Shown here: positions 28,672 to 36,799 of the stretch, in pieces | How the letters are laid out: each line of letters starts with the position of its first letter | Position numbering within the stretch: the stretch's first letter is position 1 | Assembly: GCA_027488985.1 (NCBI GenBank) | Contig: JAIYAR010000016.1 | Span: forward strand, 62,001 to 126,000 | Length of the DNA: 64,000 bases | Origin: Comamonadaceae bacterium | Lineage (GTDB): Bacteria; Pseudomonadota; Gammaproteobacteria; Burkholderiales; Burkholderiaceae_C | Reading direction: 5' to 3' | Notes under the pieces: generated by a model | The model's database searches: none | What the model saw: the letters and a program-made list of their open reading frames with translations, nothing else | What the model was told of the DNA's origin: nothing | Translations under genes and position numbers: made by a program

Positions 28672-28938
28672 CTACGCCACCATTGCCATCAGGGCCCAGA
28701 GCACCAAGACCAGCAGAACCACACAACTCATCAAGCGCACCCGCATCATGCCGCCGGCCCACTGCGCCGCGCCCTGCAGGCGATCGGCATGGCTGAGCGG
28801 ACCACTGCAGTGTTGCACGTGGGCTGAAAGCGCCTGCAGATCCGCAGGCAAGGTGTCTGCTGCGTCAGAAAAGGCGGCCGTGCTCCAGCGGACCAGACAG
28901 GGATGAAGGTTGACAGGCTGATGGACGGAATGGGTCAT
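28672..28938 (-). CDS. Small membrane protein upstream of the glucan synthase
   Basis: An 88-residue protein of no family I recognise. AAGGAG lies 8 bases before the ATG, which strongly supports translation. The first 55 residues are polar with several His and Cys, and the last part (RVRLMSCVVLLVLVLWALMA) is a single C-terminal membrane helix, giving a tail-anchored layout. It lies 1 base after the hydroxylase gene stop and 3 bases before the glucan synthase start, so all three are probably one transcript. A role as accessory subunit of the synthase is a guess from position. Confidence 0.65.
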   Translation of the reverse strand: MTHSVHQPVNLHPCLVRWSTAAFSDAADTLPADLQALSAHVQHCSGPLSHADRLQGAAQWAGGMMRVRLMSCVVLLVLVLWALMAMVA

Positions 28939-28939
28939 G

Positions 28940-29500
28940 CTATTTCTCCTTGGGATAGGCTGTGCCGAACACGCGGTCCCACACAGCATGGGTGACGCCG
29001 AAACACACTGCGTGCTCGCTGTGGTGGTGGTGATGGCGGGCATGCCACAACTTGCGTTGTTGCATCCAGCGACCGGGGACCCGCCAGTGGTGCAAGGCAT
29101 GGTGGGTTGCGGCGTACATCACGTAGCCGCCAACCACACCCAGAGTGAGTGCGCTGGCGCGCCAGACCTCCAGTGCCAGCCAAGCGGGCAGGAAAACAAG
29201 CAGCAGAATGAGGCCTGCGCTCAGAAAAGTGGAACTGCATATCAGTGCTGCAGGGCGCTCGTGGTGCGCCTCGTGCCACCGGGTGAAGGGTTGCATTCCA
29301 TGCAGCACAAAGCGGTGCAAGACATATTCGACCCCGCTCCAGATGAACAAGCCGGTCGCGGTATAGGCCAGCACCAGCCATTGCAAGCCTTCAGGGGTGC
29401 GCAATACCAGCAACAGGCCCAGCGCCACCACCGCGACAGCGTAGAGCGCAAAGTCCAGGCGATATGCCCATTTGCTGTTATCAATGGTCCAAAACCCCAT
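28940..29500 (-). CDS. Sterol desaturase/fatty acid hydroxylase family membrane protein
   Basis: A 186-residue membrane protein with the histidine clusters of the di-iron fatty acid hydroxylase superfamily: HRFVLH, HEAHH, HHALHHW and HARHHHHH. Hydrophobic segments lie before and between these clusters. Such enzymes hydroxylate or desaturate lipid acyl chains or carotenoids. GGAGG is 6 bases before the start. First gene of a likely operon with the small membrane protein and the glucan synthase, which together suggest envelope remodelling. The exact lipid substrate is unknown. Confidence 0.87.
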   Translation of the reverse strand: MGFWTIDNSKWAYRLDFALYAVAVVALGLLLVLRTPEGLQWLVLAYTATGLFIWSGVEYVLHRFVLHGMQPFTRWHEAHHERPAALICSSTFLSAGLILLLVFLPAWLALEVWRASALTLGVVGGYVMYAATHHALHHWRVPGRWMQQRKLWHARHHHHHSEHAVCFGVTHAVWDRVFGTAYPKEK

Positions 29501-29706
29501 GGAGGCCTCCCTGTGCGTTAGGGACCCATGCTGCGCCCGACCGGCGCTCAGGTCTGTTCGGGAACGAACGCTGCCTCAGGCACCCGCTGTGGCCGAGGGT
29601 GCGCTATCGCACAGATAAATGCGCACTGAGGCATACACTGGTTTGCAGCACGAGTCGCCGTTCCGGACGGCCCGGCTGACAGGGAATGCACAACAAGGAG
29701 GAGCTT

Positions 29707-30426
29707 ATGCCCCCCAATTCCAACCCACGGCGCAACCAACTGCTGGCTGCCCTACCCGACGCCGATTGGGCAAGGTGGGAACCTCATCTGGAGCTGATCG
29801 AACTTCCCTTGGGCAAAGTGCTCTACGAATCCGGTGCTCCACAGCGCCATGTGTATTTCCCGACCAGCGCTATCGTTTCGCTGCTGTATGTCCTGGAAGA
29901 CGGTGCATCTGCCGAGATTGCAGTGGTCGGATTGGAAGGTGTGGTCGGCATATCCTTATTCATGGGAGGCGGCTCCACACCCAGCCGCGCCGTAGTGCAA
30001 AGTGCGGGCCAGGGTTTCAGGCTCAGCGCACAAGTGATGAAGGAAGAATTCAACCGTTCCGGACCCGTCATGCACCTGATGCTGCGCTACACCCAGGCGC
30101 TCATCACCCAGATGTCGCAAACTGCGGTTTGCAACCGGCACCACTCACTCGACAAACAGCTTTGCCGGTGGTTGCTGTTGAGCCTGGACCGCTTGCGTGG
30201 CAGCGAACTGGTCATGACCCAGGAGCTGATCGCCAACATGCTGGGCGTGCGCCGCGAGGGAGTTACCGAAGCTGCCCTCAAACTGCAGCGTGCGGGGCTT
30301 ATCCGCTACGCGCGCGGCCACATCAGTGTGCTGGACCGGGCAGGACTCGAAGACCGGACCTGCGAGTGCTACAGCGTGGTGAAGAAAGAATACGACCGTT
30401 TGCTGCCCGTGACCATCGCTGTCTAG
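29707..30426 (+). CDS. Crp/Fnr family transcriptional regulator (first of a convergent pair)
   Basis: A 239-residue protein with an N-terminal cyclic-nucleotide-binding-like beta-roll (about 20-130) and a C-terminal Crp-type helix-turn-helix (MTQELIANMLGVRREGVTEA). The strict cAMP-contact residues of CRP are not evident, and there is no N-terminal Fnr Cys cluster, so the signal is unknown. The start at 29707 follows a strong AAGGAGGAG. The stop codon TAG overlaps the TAG of the convergent Crp/Fnr gene within four bases (30423-30426). It lies 206 bases from the divergent fatty acid hydroxylase gene, a possible target. Confidence 0.9.
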   Translation: MPPNSNPRRNQLLAALPDADWARWEPHLELIELPLGKVLYESGAPQRHVYFPTSAIVSLLYVLEDGASAEIAVVGLEGVVGISLFMGGGSTPSRAVVQSAGQGFRLSAQVMKEEFNRSGPVMHLMLRYTQALITQMSQTAVCNRHHSLDKQLCRWLLLSLDRLRGSELVMTQELIANMLGVRREGVTEAALKLQRAGLIRYARGHISVLDRAGLEDRTCECYSVVKKEYDRLLPVTIAV

Positions 30427-31130
30427 CGGGGCGCGCTCTTGCGTGTGGCAAGTGCTGCTGCATAGGTGGCACAGTCCCGCGCGTAGCAGGTGCATGCGGC
30501 CAGCTTCAGCCCCTTGGGATCAAGGACGGTAAGCTGTCCACGGTGGTAGTGGATCAGCCCTTGCGCTTGCAGAGCACCCGCTGCATTGGTCACACTGACC
30601 CTGCGTACACCGAGCATGGTGGAGAGGAACTCTTGGGTCATCGGAAAGGTATCGCCCGGCGAGCGGTCCCGGCACATGAGCAGCCAACGTGCCAGACGCG
30701 GGGTAATTTCGTGAAACCGTATGCAAGCGCTGGCCTGTGACAGTTGAGCCTGCACCACGTAGGCGTAGCGGTCCAGCACCTTGCGCAAGCCGGTGGACTC
30801 TGCCAACACCGCCATAAAGGCCCGGCTCTCCATGCGCAAGGCCAGTCCGCTTTCCTGCACCAGCGCCTGCACCGCTGCCACCGGCACCCCTTGAGCCACA
30901 CCCAAGCCCAGCATGCCCTCAATTCCCACCATGCCAACCTCCACCAGCCGATTGCTGCCAGCGTCTGCCAACAAGGACACATAGCCCTCAAGTGGGAAGT
31001 GCACATGCGTCTGCTGCTCGCCCGACGTCCACAACACTTCCTGAAACAACATCGGCACAGAAGTCCCTGCCACTTTGATCTTGCGCAGGTCCGCCTGTGA
31101 GAGGCTGGCGAGTATTCGGTTGCGATGCAT
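30423..31130 (-). CDS. Crp/Fnr family transcriptional regulator (second of a convergent pair)
   Basis: A 235-residue protein related to its convergent neighbour: a beta-roll sensor domain followed by a Crp-type helix-turn-helix (MTQEFLSTMLGVRRVSVTNA). The C-terminal tail has two Cys (CTCYARDC) but no Fnr-type N-terminal cluster. The start at 31130 was chosen over in-frame upstream ATGs because it aligns with the neighbour and has AAGGG upstream. It is divergent from the small gene and diguanylate cyclase at 31278-32206. Confidence 0.88.
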   Translation of the reverse strand: MHRNRILASLSQADLRKIKVAGTSVPMLFQEVLWTSGEQQTHVHFPLEGYVSLLADAGSNRLVEVGMVGIEGMLGLGVAQGVPVAAVQALVQESGLALRMESRAFMAVLAESTGLRKVLDRYAYVVQAQLSQASACIRFHEITPRLARWLLMCRDRSPGDTFPMTQEFLSTMLGVRRVSVTNAAGALQAQGLIHYHRGQLTVLDPKGLKLAACTCYARDCATYAAALATRKSAPR

Positions 31131-31277
31131 GGTCTGGCCCTTATGCAGAAAACTGCAGCTTGCGCCCCACACCCGGACACGTCTGTGCGGTGTGCCAAAC
31201 CACTTGTTCGCTCGCGCACAGACCTTGCATGCGCGCACGAATTACAAACACTTCACCCCCACCAACAGGAGTGTGTA

Positions 31278-31499
31278 ATGACCAGCATCACCATGAGCAA
31301 ACGCTATCGGCAACCAGTCACCGACGACGACATGAGCCGCCAGTCCAACGTTTTCACGCCGGGGAGCGTTCCCGACATGGAGCGCCCCTCCCGCAAACCG
31401 ATGATGACCCTGCACCTTCCCCGCCGCTCGCAGACCGCTGGAACTGAGCCCCAGGAGCCCATACAACTTTCACTATTGGATGCGGAAGCCGGCACATGA
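31278..31499 (+). CDS. Small polar protein coupled to a diguanylate cyclase
   Basis: A 73-residue protein with no recognised domain. It is rich in Ser, Pro, Arg and Met, without hydrophobic segments, and probably disordered. CAGGAG lies 6 bases before the ATG, and its TGA overlaps the ATG of the diguanylate cyclase gene (ATGA, 31496-31499). These two signals make it a real gene rather than a chance frame. It may modulate the cyclase, which lacks a sensory domain of its own, but that is an inference from coupling. Confidence 0.6.
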   Translation: MTSITMSKRYRQPVTDDDMSRQSNVFTPGSVPDMERPSRKPMMTLHLPRRSQTAGTEPQEPIQLSLLDAEAGT

Positions 31500-32206
31500 G
31501 CGCGCAGCCCCTGTCGGCCTCTCCACGACTGCTGATACCCAAAGCCGAGTACGCCGATGGGCATGTGCCGGAGCCCTCCCGCCTGGAGGGGGCGTTGGAA
31601 AACAACGCACGCCTGGAGGAACAGGTTATTCAGTTGCGCAGCGCGCTGGCCAAAGCACGCCGCGATCTACAGGGCACCCGCGCCGGCGAGCGCCGCGCCA
31701 GACATAACGCCGACCACGATGGCTTGACTCAGCTCCCCAACCGCAGGCATTTTGAAACCCGCCTGGAGGAAGCCTTGGCAGAACAAATGACCACCCGCCA
31801 GGGCTTGGCCCTGTTCTTTCTGGATCTGGACGATTTCAAGCAAGTCAACGACATCCATGGACACGCGGCAGGCGACACGCTTTTGCGCGTAGTGGCAGCC
31901 CGCCTGAACCAGGCCGTGCGCAAAGAGGATGTGGTGTGCCGCTTGGGCGGTGACGAGTTTGCCTGCCTGCTACGAGGCCTGAGCCAGACACGGCAGCTCA
32001 TGCAACTGGCCGCCAAACTGTTTGACTCCGTGGCCGCCCCCTGCCGCCTGGATACCTGCGAGCTGAGTGTGCGACCCAGCATCGGCATTGCCATTTGCCC
32101 ACAGCACGGCATGACCAGCCAGGACCTGCTCGCCCACGCGGATGCCGCCATGTACCGCGCCAAGCGCGAACAAACGGGCTATGCCTTTTTCGAAACACCA
32201 GCCTGA
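31496..32206 (+). CDS. Diguanylate cyclase (GGDEF domain)
   Basis: A 236-residue protein with a short N-terminal coiled coil (about residues 30-70) and one GGDEF domain. The active-site motif RLGGDEFACLL is intact, and the inhibitory I-site RKED lies five residues before GGDEF, so product feedback is likely. The segment DHDGLTQLPNRRHF starts the catalytic domain. It makes cyclic di-GMP from two GTP. No membrane helix or sensor domain is present, so input may come through the coiled coil or the co-translated 73-residue protein. Its end overlaps the convergent gene at 32179 by 28 bases. Confidence 0.93.
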   Translation: MSAQPLSASPRLLIPKAEYADGHVPEPSRLEGALENNARLEEQVIQLRSALAKARRDLQGTRAGERRARHNADHDGLTQLPNRRHFETRLEEALAEQMTTRQGLALFFLDLDDFKQVNDIHGHAAGDTLLRVVAARLNQAVRKEDVVCRLGGDEFACLLRGLSQTRQLMQLAAKLFDSVAAPCRLDTCELSVRPSIGIAICPQHGMTSQDLLAHADAAMYRAKREQTGYAFFETPA

Positions 32207-32532
32207 GGGCCGGTTTTGGATGGCGGCGCGGTGCGGGGCTGCACGGCTGCATGCATCACGCCCTCTGCGGTGCGCCATGCCAGCTGTGCCAATGCCACCT
32301 TGACCGCCGCACTTGGTCTTAGCCAGCGCCAAGGTTTGGTGCTCACCAGCAATGCAGCACCAGCCACTAGCACCACCACCGTTGCCAAGGGATAGCGCTG
32401 AGCAATCTGGCGTGCGGCACGGCGCGCCATGTGCAATTCGGGCCAAGGCCCGGACTGCAGAACTTGCTGCATGCTCAACCGGGTAGCTTCCAAGCGTTGC
32501 GCAGGTGTAAGCGCCACCGGAACCGGTTTCAA
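32179..32532 (-). CDS. Small membrane protein of the holin-like/DUF883 cassette
   Basis: A 117-residue protein with one membrane segment (YPLATVVVLVAGAALLV) and basic flanks. The start is taken as the TTG at 32532. GGAGG lies 5 bases upstream, and the TTG overlaps the stop of the preceding gene (TTGA, 32529-32532). An ATG at 32571 in the same frame would overlap that gene by 43 bases and is less likely. Last gene of a run of small envelope proteins on the minus strand. Function unknown. Confidence 0.65.
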   Translation of the reverse strand: MKPVPVALTPAQRLEATRLSMQQVLQSGPWPELHMARRAARQIAQRYPLATVVVLVAGAALLVSTKPWRWLRPSAAVKVALAQLAWRTAEGVMHAAVQPRTAPPSKTGPQAGVSKKA

Positions 32533-32918
32533 GAAGCCTCCGGGGAAAGCATGCTGCGGTCGGCCTCCCATTGGGCACGCGATTCATCCAGACCGGGTGC
32601 GGCGGGCCCGCGCACAGCGGCCCACCAACACAAACAAGCCGCCAGCAAAGTGACGGCCGGCACGGCCACGAGCATCACCATCCCGACCGGCGTTACGCCG
32701 GCCAACATGACGGCGACGCCCGCGAGAGTCAGCCCCACGCCCGCCAGCAACACGGCGCCGGTGTACCACAGCATTTTCACCATCCAGAAGGCCGCCCATG
32801 CGGTACTCTCATCACGGAGCAGATCAGCATAGGCCTGAAAATGCTCCAGCAACAGGTCCGGGCGCTGGTGTATCAGCGCCCAGACCGAACCGGCTGTGCG
32901 GGAGGTAGGTGCTGCCAT
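32529..32918 (-). CDS. Holin-like (phage holin family) membrane protein
   Basis: A 129-residue protein with two closely spaced membrane helices (WMVKMLWYTGAVLLAGVGLT and VGMVMLVAVPAVTLLAACLC) between soluble ends. It resembles the 'phage holin family' proteins found chromosomally beside DUF883 genes in many proteobacteria; no phage genes are nearby. Its start is 3 bases from the stop of the DUF883 gene, and its stop overlaps the next start. It probably acts in membrane stress, but the function is not established. Confidence 0.72.
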   Translation of the reverse strand: MAAPTSRTAGSVWALIHQRPDLLLEHFQAYADLLRDESTAWAAFWMVKMLWYTGAVLLAGVGLTLAGVAVMLAGVTPVGMVMLVAVPAVTLLAACLCWWAAVRGPAAPGLDESRAQWEADRSMLSPEAS

Positions 32919-32921
32919 GGC

Positions 32922-33221
32922 TCAATGGCTGTGGTTGGAGCGGCCGCGCAGCATGAGTCCGAATACGCCCATCAGCACAGCACCCGCTGCGGCGGCCATC
33001 AGCAAAGATTTCAGAGGTTCATCACGCACATAGGTGTTGACTTGCTCCTGGGTGCGCTCGGCACGGTCCTGAAACAGGTTGCGGTTGTCCCGCAGTGCAT
33101 CGGCACCGCGTTGCAACAAGCCATCGGCTTGTTGGGCCGCGTGGTTGAGCACAGGCATCACATCAGACTCCAAAGGTCCGTTGGCGCCGAGGGCATTGGA
33201 AGGGGGGCTGGAAAAACTCAT
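32922..33221 (-). CDS. DUF883 family protein (YqjD/ElaB-like)
   Basis: A 99-residue protein with an amphipathic helical region (QQADGLLQRGADALRDNRNL) and a C-terminal membrane helix (SLLMAAAAGAVLMGVFGLML). This is the layout of YqjD/ElaB proteins, which in E. coli anchor to the inner membrane and bind ribosomes in stationary phase. The start at 33221 follows AAGGA; the long in-frame extension upstream is not supported. Confidence 0.82.
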   Translation of the reverse strand: MSFSSPPSNALGANGPLESDVMPVLNHAAQQADGLLQRGADALRDNRNLFQDRAERTQEQVNTYVRDEPLKSLLMAAAAGAVLMGVFGLMLRGRSNHSH

Positions 33222-33271
33222 GGGAAGATCCTTTCGGGTGGTGTCAATAAACAAAGGTGGCAGATGCCGCT

Positions 33272-33487
33272 TCACGGCTTGGTGACCTCGTGGCCGATGA
33301 CGCCGCCGACGGCTGCGCCCCCCAGGGTGCCCAGCGTGCCGCCCCCCAGGACTGCACCGCCCACAGCGCCAACTCCGGCGCCAATGGCAGTGCCCTTCTC
33401 TTGCGCAGACATGCCGGCACACCCGGCAAGGCTGGCCAAAGTGATGGCATAAATGGCCGCATAGGCCTTGGATGAGTGAATGTGCAT
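33272..33487 (-). CDS. Glycine-zipper lipoprotein
   Basis: A 71-residue protein with a lipoprotein signal ending LASLAGC and a mature part made almost entirely of a glycine zipper (AIGAGVGAVGGAVLGGGTLG). Such two-helix Gly-zipper proteins insert in or bridge the envelope and are often stress-induced. CGGAG lies 8 bases before the ATG at 33487. It precedes the DUF883 gene by 50 bases on the same strand. Confidence 0.8.
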   Translation of the reverse strand: MHIHSSKAYAAIYAITLASLAGCAGMSAQEKGTAIGAGVGAVGGAVLGGGTLGTLGGAAVGGVIGHEVTKP

Positions 33488-33628
33488 AGTGCGTCTCCGG
33501 TGTCGTGTGAGGCACGTGGCGCAAGCCGGGAGAGGCACTGCATCACGCTCCCTGACCGAATCACTGCAATGCAGCGCGGCAGATCAGGTGCATGAAGCGT
33601 AAGCAGCCGCAGGGCTGCGGTCTGTCTG

Positions 33629-34858
33629 TTATGGCACGGAGGTACGCTTGCCCACGCCAAGTGCAGCGCCCACGCTCAGCAGCAACACCAGGGCGGCGCC
33701 CAGCAGGGTTGCGCCATACCAGCCCTTGTCCATAAACACGCCAAACACCAGCGGCGAAATGGCAAAACCTGTATCCAGGCCCGAATACACCAGGCCATAC
33801 ACCCGGCCGGTAGCGCCTTTGGGGGTGGCCTTTTTGATCATCATGTCGCGCGAAGGGCCACCAATGCCCACCGCAAAACCGGTAATCGCCAACACCACCA
33901 TGGTGCCGGTGGCGCCCAACAAGCCGGTGCCGCACAGGGCCAGCAACACAGCGCCTGCGGCCATGGCGAGAGCCACCACACGGTCGGAGTGCCGGGACTT
34001 GGCCGCCACAAAACCGCCGATGAACATGCCCACCGCGCCGCACAACATGTAGGACGAAATCGTGAGCGTGGCCGCCTCAAAGCTCACGCCGTGCATGGCC
34101 TTGAGGATGGAGACCGCGTAGCTCTGCACCACTGCCAGAGTCATGGTGGAGAGCAAAAAGAAACCGAAACACCACCACACCACAGGCAGCTTCATGAAGG
34201 CCATGTCGTGCTCTGCCTTCTGGGCACCGGCTACCGGCTCGGCCTTGCGGGTCACGGTGGTGTGCAAATGTTCGCGCTGCACAAACAGCAAGGCGATGAC
34301 TGCCAGGTAGAGCACGGCAGCCGCCAGATACGCCTGCCGCCAGCCGATAAGCACACCCAGACCTGCAAAGAACACGGGCGCCAGTGCCCAACCCAGATTG
34401 CCGGTGAGACCGTGGGCGCTGAAGGCATAGCCCAGTCTCGGTGCAGAAACCCGCTGATTCAGGATCGTGAAGTCCACCGGGTGGAAAGTGGCGTTGCCCA
34501 AGCCCGCCAAAGCGGCCACAGCAAACAAGCCTGCATACCCGGTGACCATGGACGCCGCCACGCAGGCTGAGGCAAACAGGGCCAAGGCCACAAACAGCAG
34601 CGGCCGCGCGCCCAGCCGGTCCACCACAAAGCCAGAGCAAGCCTGCCCCACACCGGACACCACAAAAAACACCGTCATTAACAAACCCAGCTGCGAGTAG
34701 CTCAGGCCGAACTCTTGCATGAACACCGGAAACAGCAATGGCAACAGCAAATGCCCGAAATGCGAGCTGGCGTGCGCCAGGCCGACGAGGCCGATCACGG
34801 TGGCGTCTTGTCTGAAAGGAGCGGCTGCGGGCGGTGCGTGGAGGGTCGTGGTGGTCAT
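33629..34858 (-). CDS. MFS transporter (Fsr/NimT-like exporter)
   Basis: A 409-residue major facilitator protein with about 12 membrane segments. The loop DRLGARPLLFVALALF is the family's conserved loop after helix 2, and GLGNATFHPVDFTILNQRV resembles fosmidomycin-resistance-type exporters. An AraC-type regulator is divergent 77 bases away, the arrangement of the E. coli nimT-nimR drug export pair. The substrate is unknown. A short hairpin GCAGCC/GGCTGC at 33603-33618 follows its stop. Confidence 0.85.
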   Translation of the reverse strand: MTTTTLHAPPAAAPFRQDATVIGLVGLAHASSHFGHLLLPLLFPVFMQEFGLSYSQLGLLMTVFFVVSGVGQACSGFVVDRLGARPLLFVALALFASACVAASMVTGYAGLFAVAALAGLGNATFHPVDFTILNQRVSAPRLGYAFSAHGLTGNLGWALAPVFFAGLGVLIGWRQAYLAAAVLYLAVIALLFVQREHLHTTVTRKAEPVAGAQKAEHDMAFMKLPVVWWCFGFFLLSTMTLAVVQSYAVSILKAMHGVSFEAATLTISSYMLCGAVGMFIGGFVAAKSRHSDRVVALAMAAGAVLLALCGTGLLGATGTMVVLAITGFAVGIGGPSRDMMIKKATPKGATGRVYGLVYSGLDTGFAISPLVFGVFMDKGWYGATLLGAALVLLLSVGAALGVGKRTSVP

Positions 34859-34935
34859 GAGTCCATCGTACGACCGTGCGGATTATCTGGAACGCGACAA
34901 AAAGACAATAATCATCGCAAACCAGCCAAGCCGCC

Positions 34936-35766
34936 ATGAAACGCACCCACCGCACGTCCCCGCTACAGCCAGTCCCAAGTGATACATCGCCCTTGCGCCC
35001 CCCCACACGTGAGCGACCGGTCCGCAGCCGCGGGCGTGCACTGGCCATGCACGCGCACATCGAGCCGCACCAGCACGCGTGGTCGCAGTTCACGTACTGC
35101 GCCAGCGGGCTGATGCAGGTCACCGTGACCCAAGGCGAGCGCGAAACCACCTTCATCGTGCCGCCCAGCCGCGCGGTGTGGATTGCGCCGCAAGTGCAGC
35201 ACAACGTGGTGGTGCTGGAAAGCGCCGAGCTGCGCACCGTGGACATTGCGCACAGTGCTCTGCCCCCCGACTGGACCGATTGCCGCGTGTTGGTGGTCAG
35301 CACCCTGTTGCGTGAGCTCATAGGCGCCCTGCAAGGCAGTGAGCCCGGCGAGCGGGAGAACGCGCTCATGGCCCTCACCCTGGACGAAATACGCCTTGCC
35401 GATATTCAGGACCTGGGCGTGCCCATGCCCCACCCGGTGCATGGCGACAAGCGTCTGCGCGCTTTGTGTGAAGCTGTGCTGCGTGACCCTGCCGAGAAAA
35501 ACCAGCTCCGTGAATGGGTGGCCGAGGTGGGTGCCAGCGAGCGCACGGTGGCGCGCCTGTTTCGCGAGGAGCTGGGCACCAGCTACCAGCAATGGCGCAC
35601 CCAGGCGGTGCTGGCCCACGCCCTGCCCCAGCTCGCCCGCGGCATGCCCATTGCGCAAGTGGCCGCCGCCAGTGGCTACGCCAGCGACAGCGCGTTTTCC
35701 GCCATGTTCAAACAGGCTATGGGCAACGCACCGAGCTACTTCCAGAGCAAGTCGCTATCAAAGTAG
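34936..35766 (+). CDS. AraC family transcriptional regulator (NimR-like)
   Basis: A 276-residue protein with an N-terminal cupin-like sensor (HAHIEPHQHAWSQFTYCASG) and a C-terminal AraC-type double helix-turn-helix (VGASERTVARLFREELGTSY and IAQVAAASGYASDSAFSAMF). It is divergent from the MFS exporter gene and probably controls it. The final codons (SLSK) and the TAG stop lie inside a dispersed repeat beginning at 35754, so the original C-terminus may have been altered. Confidence 0.9.
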   Translation: MKRTHRTSPLQPVPSDTSPLRPPTRERPVRSRGRALAMHAHIEPHQHAWSQFTYCASGLMQVTVTQGERETTFIVPPSRAVWIAPQVQHNVVVLESAELRTVDIAHSALPPDWTDCRVLVVSTLLRELIGALQGSEPGERENALMALTLDEIRLADIQDLGVPMPHPVHGDKRLRALCEAVLRDPAEKNQLREWVAEVGASERTVARLFREELGTSYQQWRTQAVLAHALPQLARGMPIAQVAAASGYASDSAFSAMFKQAMGNAPSYFQSKSLSK

Positions 35767-35801
35767 GAGCTGCTCGCGCATATTCCATAAGCGCTAGAGG
35801 C
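35754..35801 (+). repeat. Dispersed 3'-end repeat, copy 4
   Basis: Reads GCTATCAAAGTAGGAGC, TGCTCGCGCATATTCCATA, then AGCGCTAGAGGC. It contains the last codons and the TAG stop (35764-35766) of the AraC-type gene. Confidence 0.88.
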
Positions 35802-35917
35802 ACTTTTCGTTAGTAATCAAAGGCATGTGCCACTGCGCACAGACGCTGCGGGGGGCCGAGCGCATCGTGGGTTTCTGTGTCACGGAGCTTTGTCTCCCTC
35901 ATTTGAAAGAAGCCCCC

Positions 35918-36757
35918 ATGCTGCGCCAAACCAAAGACCTGCAGGAACTCGCCATCGAAGCCACCGACGGCTCCGTGGGCGATGTGACCGATCTTTACTT
36001 CGATGACAAGAGCTGGGCCATTCGCTACCTGGTGGTGGAGACTGGCTCCTGGTTTTCCAGCCGCAAAGTGCTGATCTCGCCCATCTCCGCTGGCAAGCCC
36101 GATTGGGACACCCGGAAATTGCCGGTGTCCCTCACCCGCGACCAGATAGAAAACAGCCCTTCCATCGACACCGACATGCCGGTCACCCGGCAGCACGAAA
36201 CCGGATACCTGGACTACTACAACTACCCCTACTACTGGGGCGGCATGGACCTGTGGGGCAGCGCCAGCTACCCGGGCATGCTGTTGCCGGGCTACTCAGG
36301 TTTTGGCTCTCTGGCTGCCATTCGGGAAGAAGCCAACAACGCGCTTGCCCGAACCGAAGCACGCCAGCGCGAACAGGACCCGCATTTGCGCAGCAGTGAA
36401 GCGGTCATCGGGTACCACATCGAAGCCAACGATGGCGAAATCGGCCACGTCCAAGGCCTGCTGGTTGACGACAAGACCTGGGCTATCCGCTACCTGGTGG
36501 TGAAGACCAGTAATTGGTGGATGGGCCACGACGTGTTGGTTGCCACCCAGTGGATCAAGCACCTGAGCTGGGACAAGCAGGCCGTGGCCGTTGACCTGAG
36601 CCGCCAGACCCTGAAACTCGCACCTCGGTACGACGCCTCCCTGCCCCCGGAGCGTGATCTGGAAATTGCCGTGCACCGCCACTACGGCCGCAAAGGCTAT
36701 TGGCCAGAGGATGATCAGCAAGCCGAAAAAGCGGTGCCTCAACGGGCTGAGGCCTGA
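35918..36757 (+). CDS. Tandem PRC-barrel domain protein
   Basis: A 279-residue protein with two PRC-barrel copies, about residues 1-85 and 155-245. The copies share the strand pattern D(D)K(S/T)WAIRYLVV in both halves. Between them lies an aromatic and glycine-rich linker (YLDYYNYPYYWGGMD and following). PRC barrels occur in photosynthetic reaction centre H subunits and in RNA-processing and stress proteins; the function of this stand-alone type is unknown. No signal peptide. The start at 35918 was chosen because homology-like sequence (MLRQTKDLQELAIEATDG) begins there. Confidence 0.82.
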   Translation: MLRQTKDLQELAIEATDGSVGDVTDLYFDDKSWAIRYLVVETGSWFSSRKVLISPISAGKPDWDTRKLPVSLTRDQIENSPSIDTDMPVTRQHETGYLDYYNYPYYWGGMDLWGSASYPGMLLPGYSGFGSLAAIREEANNALARTEARQREQDPHLRSSEAVIGYHIEANDGEIGHVQGLLVDDKTWAIRYLVVKTSNWWMGHDVLVATQWIKHLSWDKQAVAVDLSRQTLKLAPRYDASLPPERDLEIAVHRHYGRKGYWPEDDQQAEKAVPQRAEA

Positions 36758-36799
36758 AAGATGTAGCCATCCAGTGACAGGTGAGCACTTGGAGCCTCT

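Noticed and set aside
28940..29500. Metal-transport or His-rich storage protein, because of the HHHHH run
   Set aside because: The spacing of all His clusters fits a fatty acid hydroxylase di-iron site.
32529..32918. Prophage, because of the holin-like protein
   Set aside because: No capsid, tail, integrase or lysin genes are nearby. Chromosomal holin-like proteins beside DUF883 genes are common.
34077..35378. 433-codon minus-strand frame across the MFS and AraC genes
   Set aside because: It overlaps the MFS gene in another frame and the AraC gene antisense; no domain and no ribosome site.
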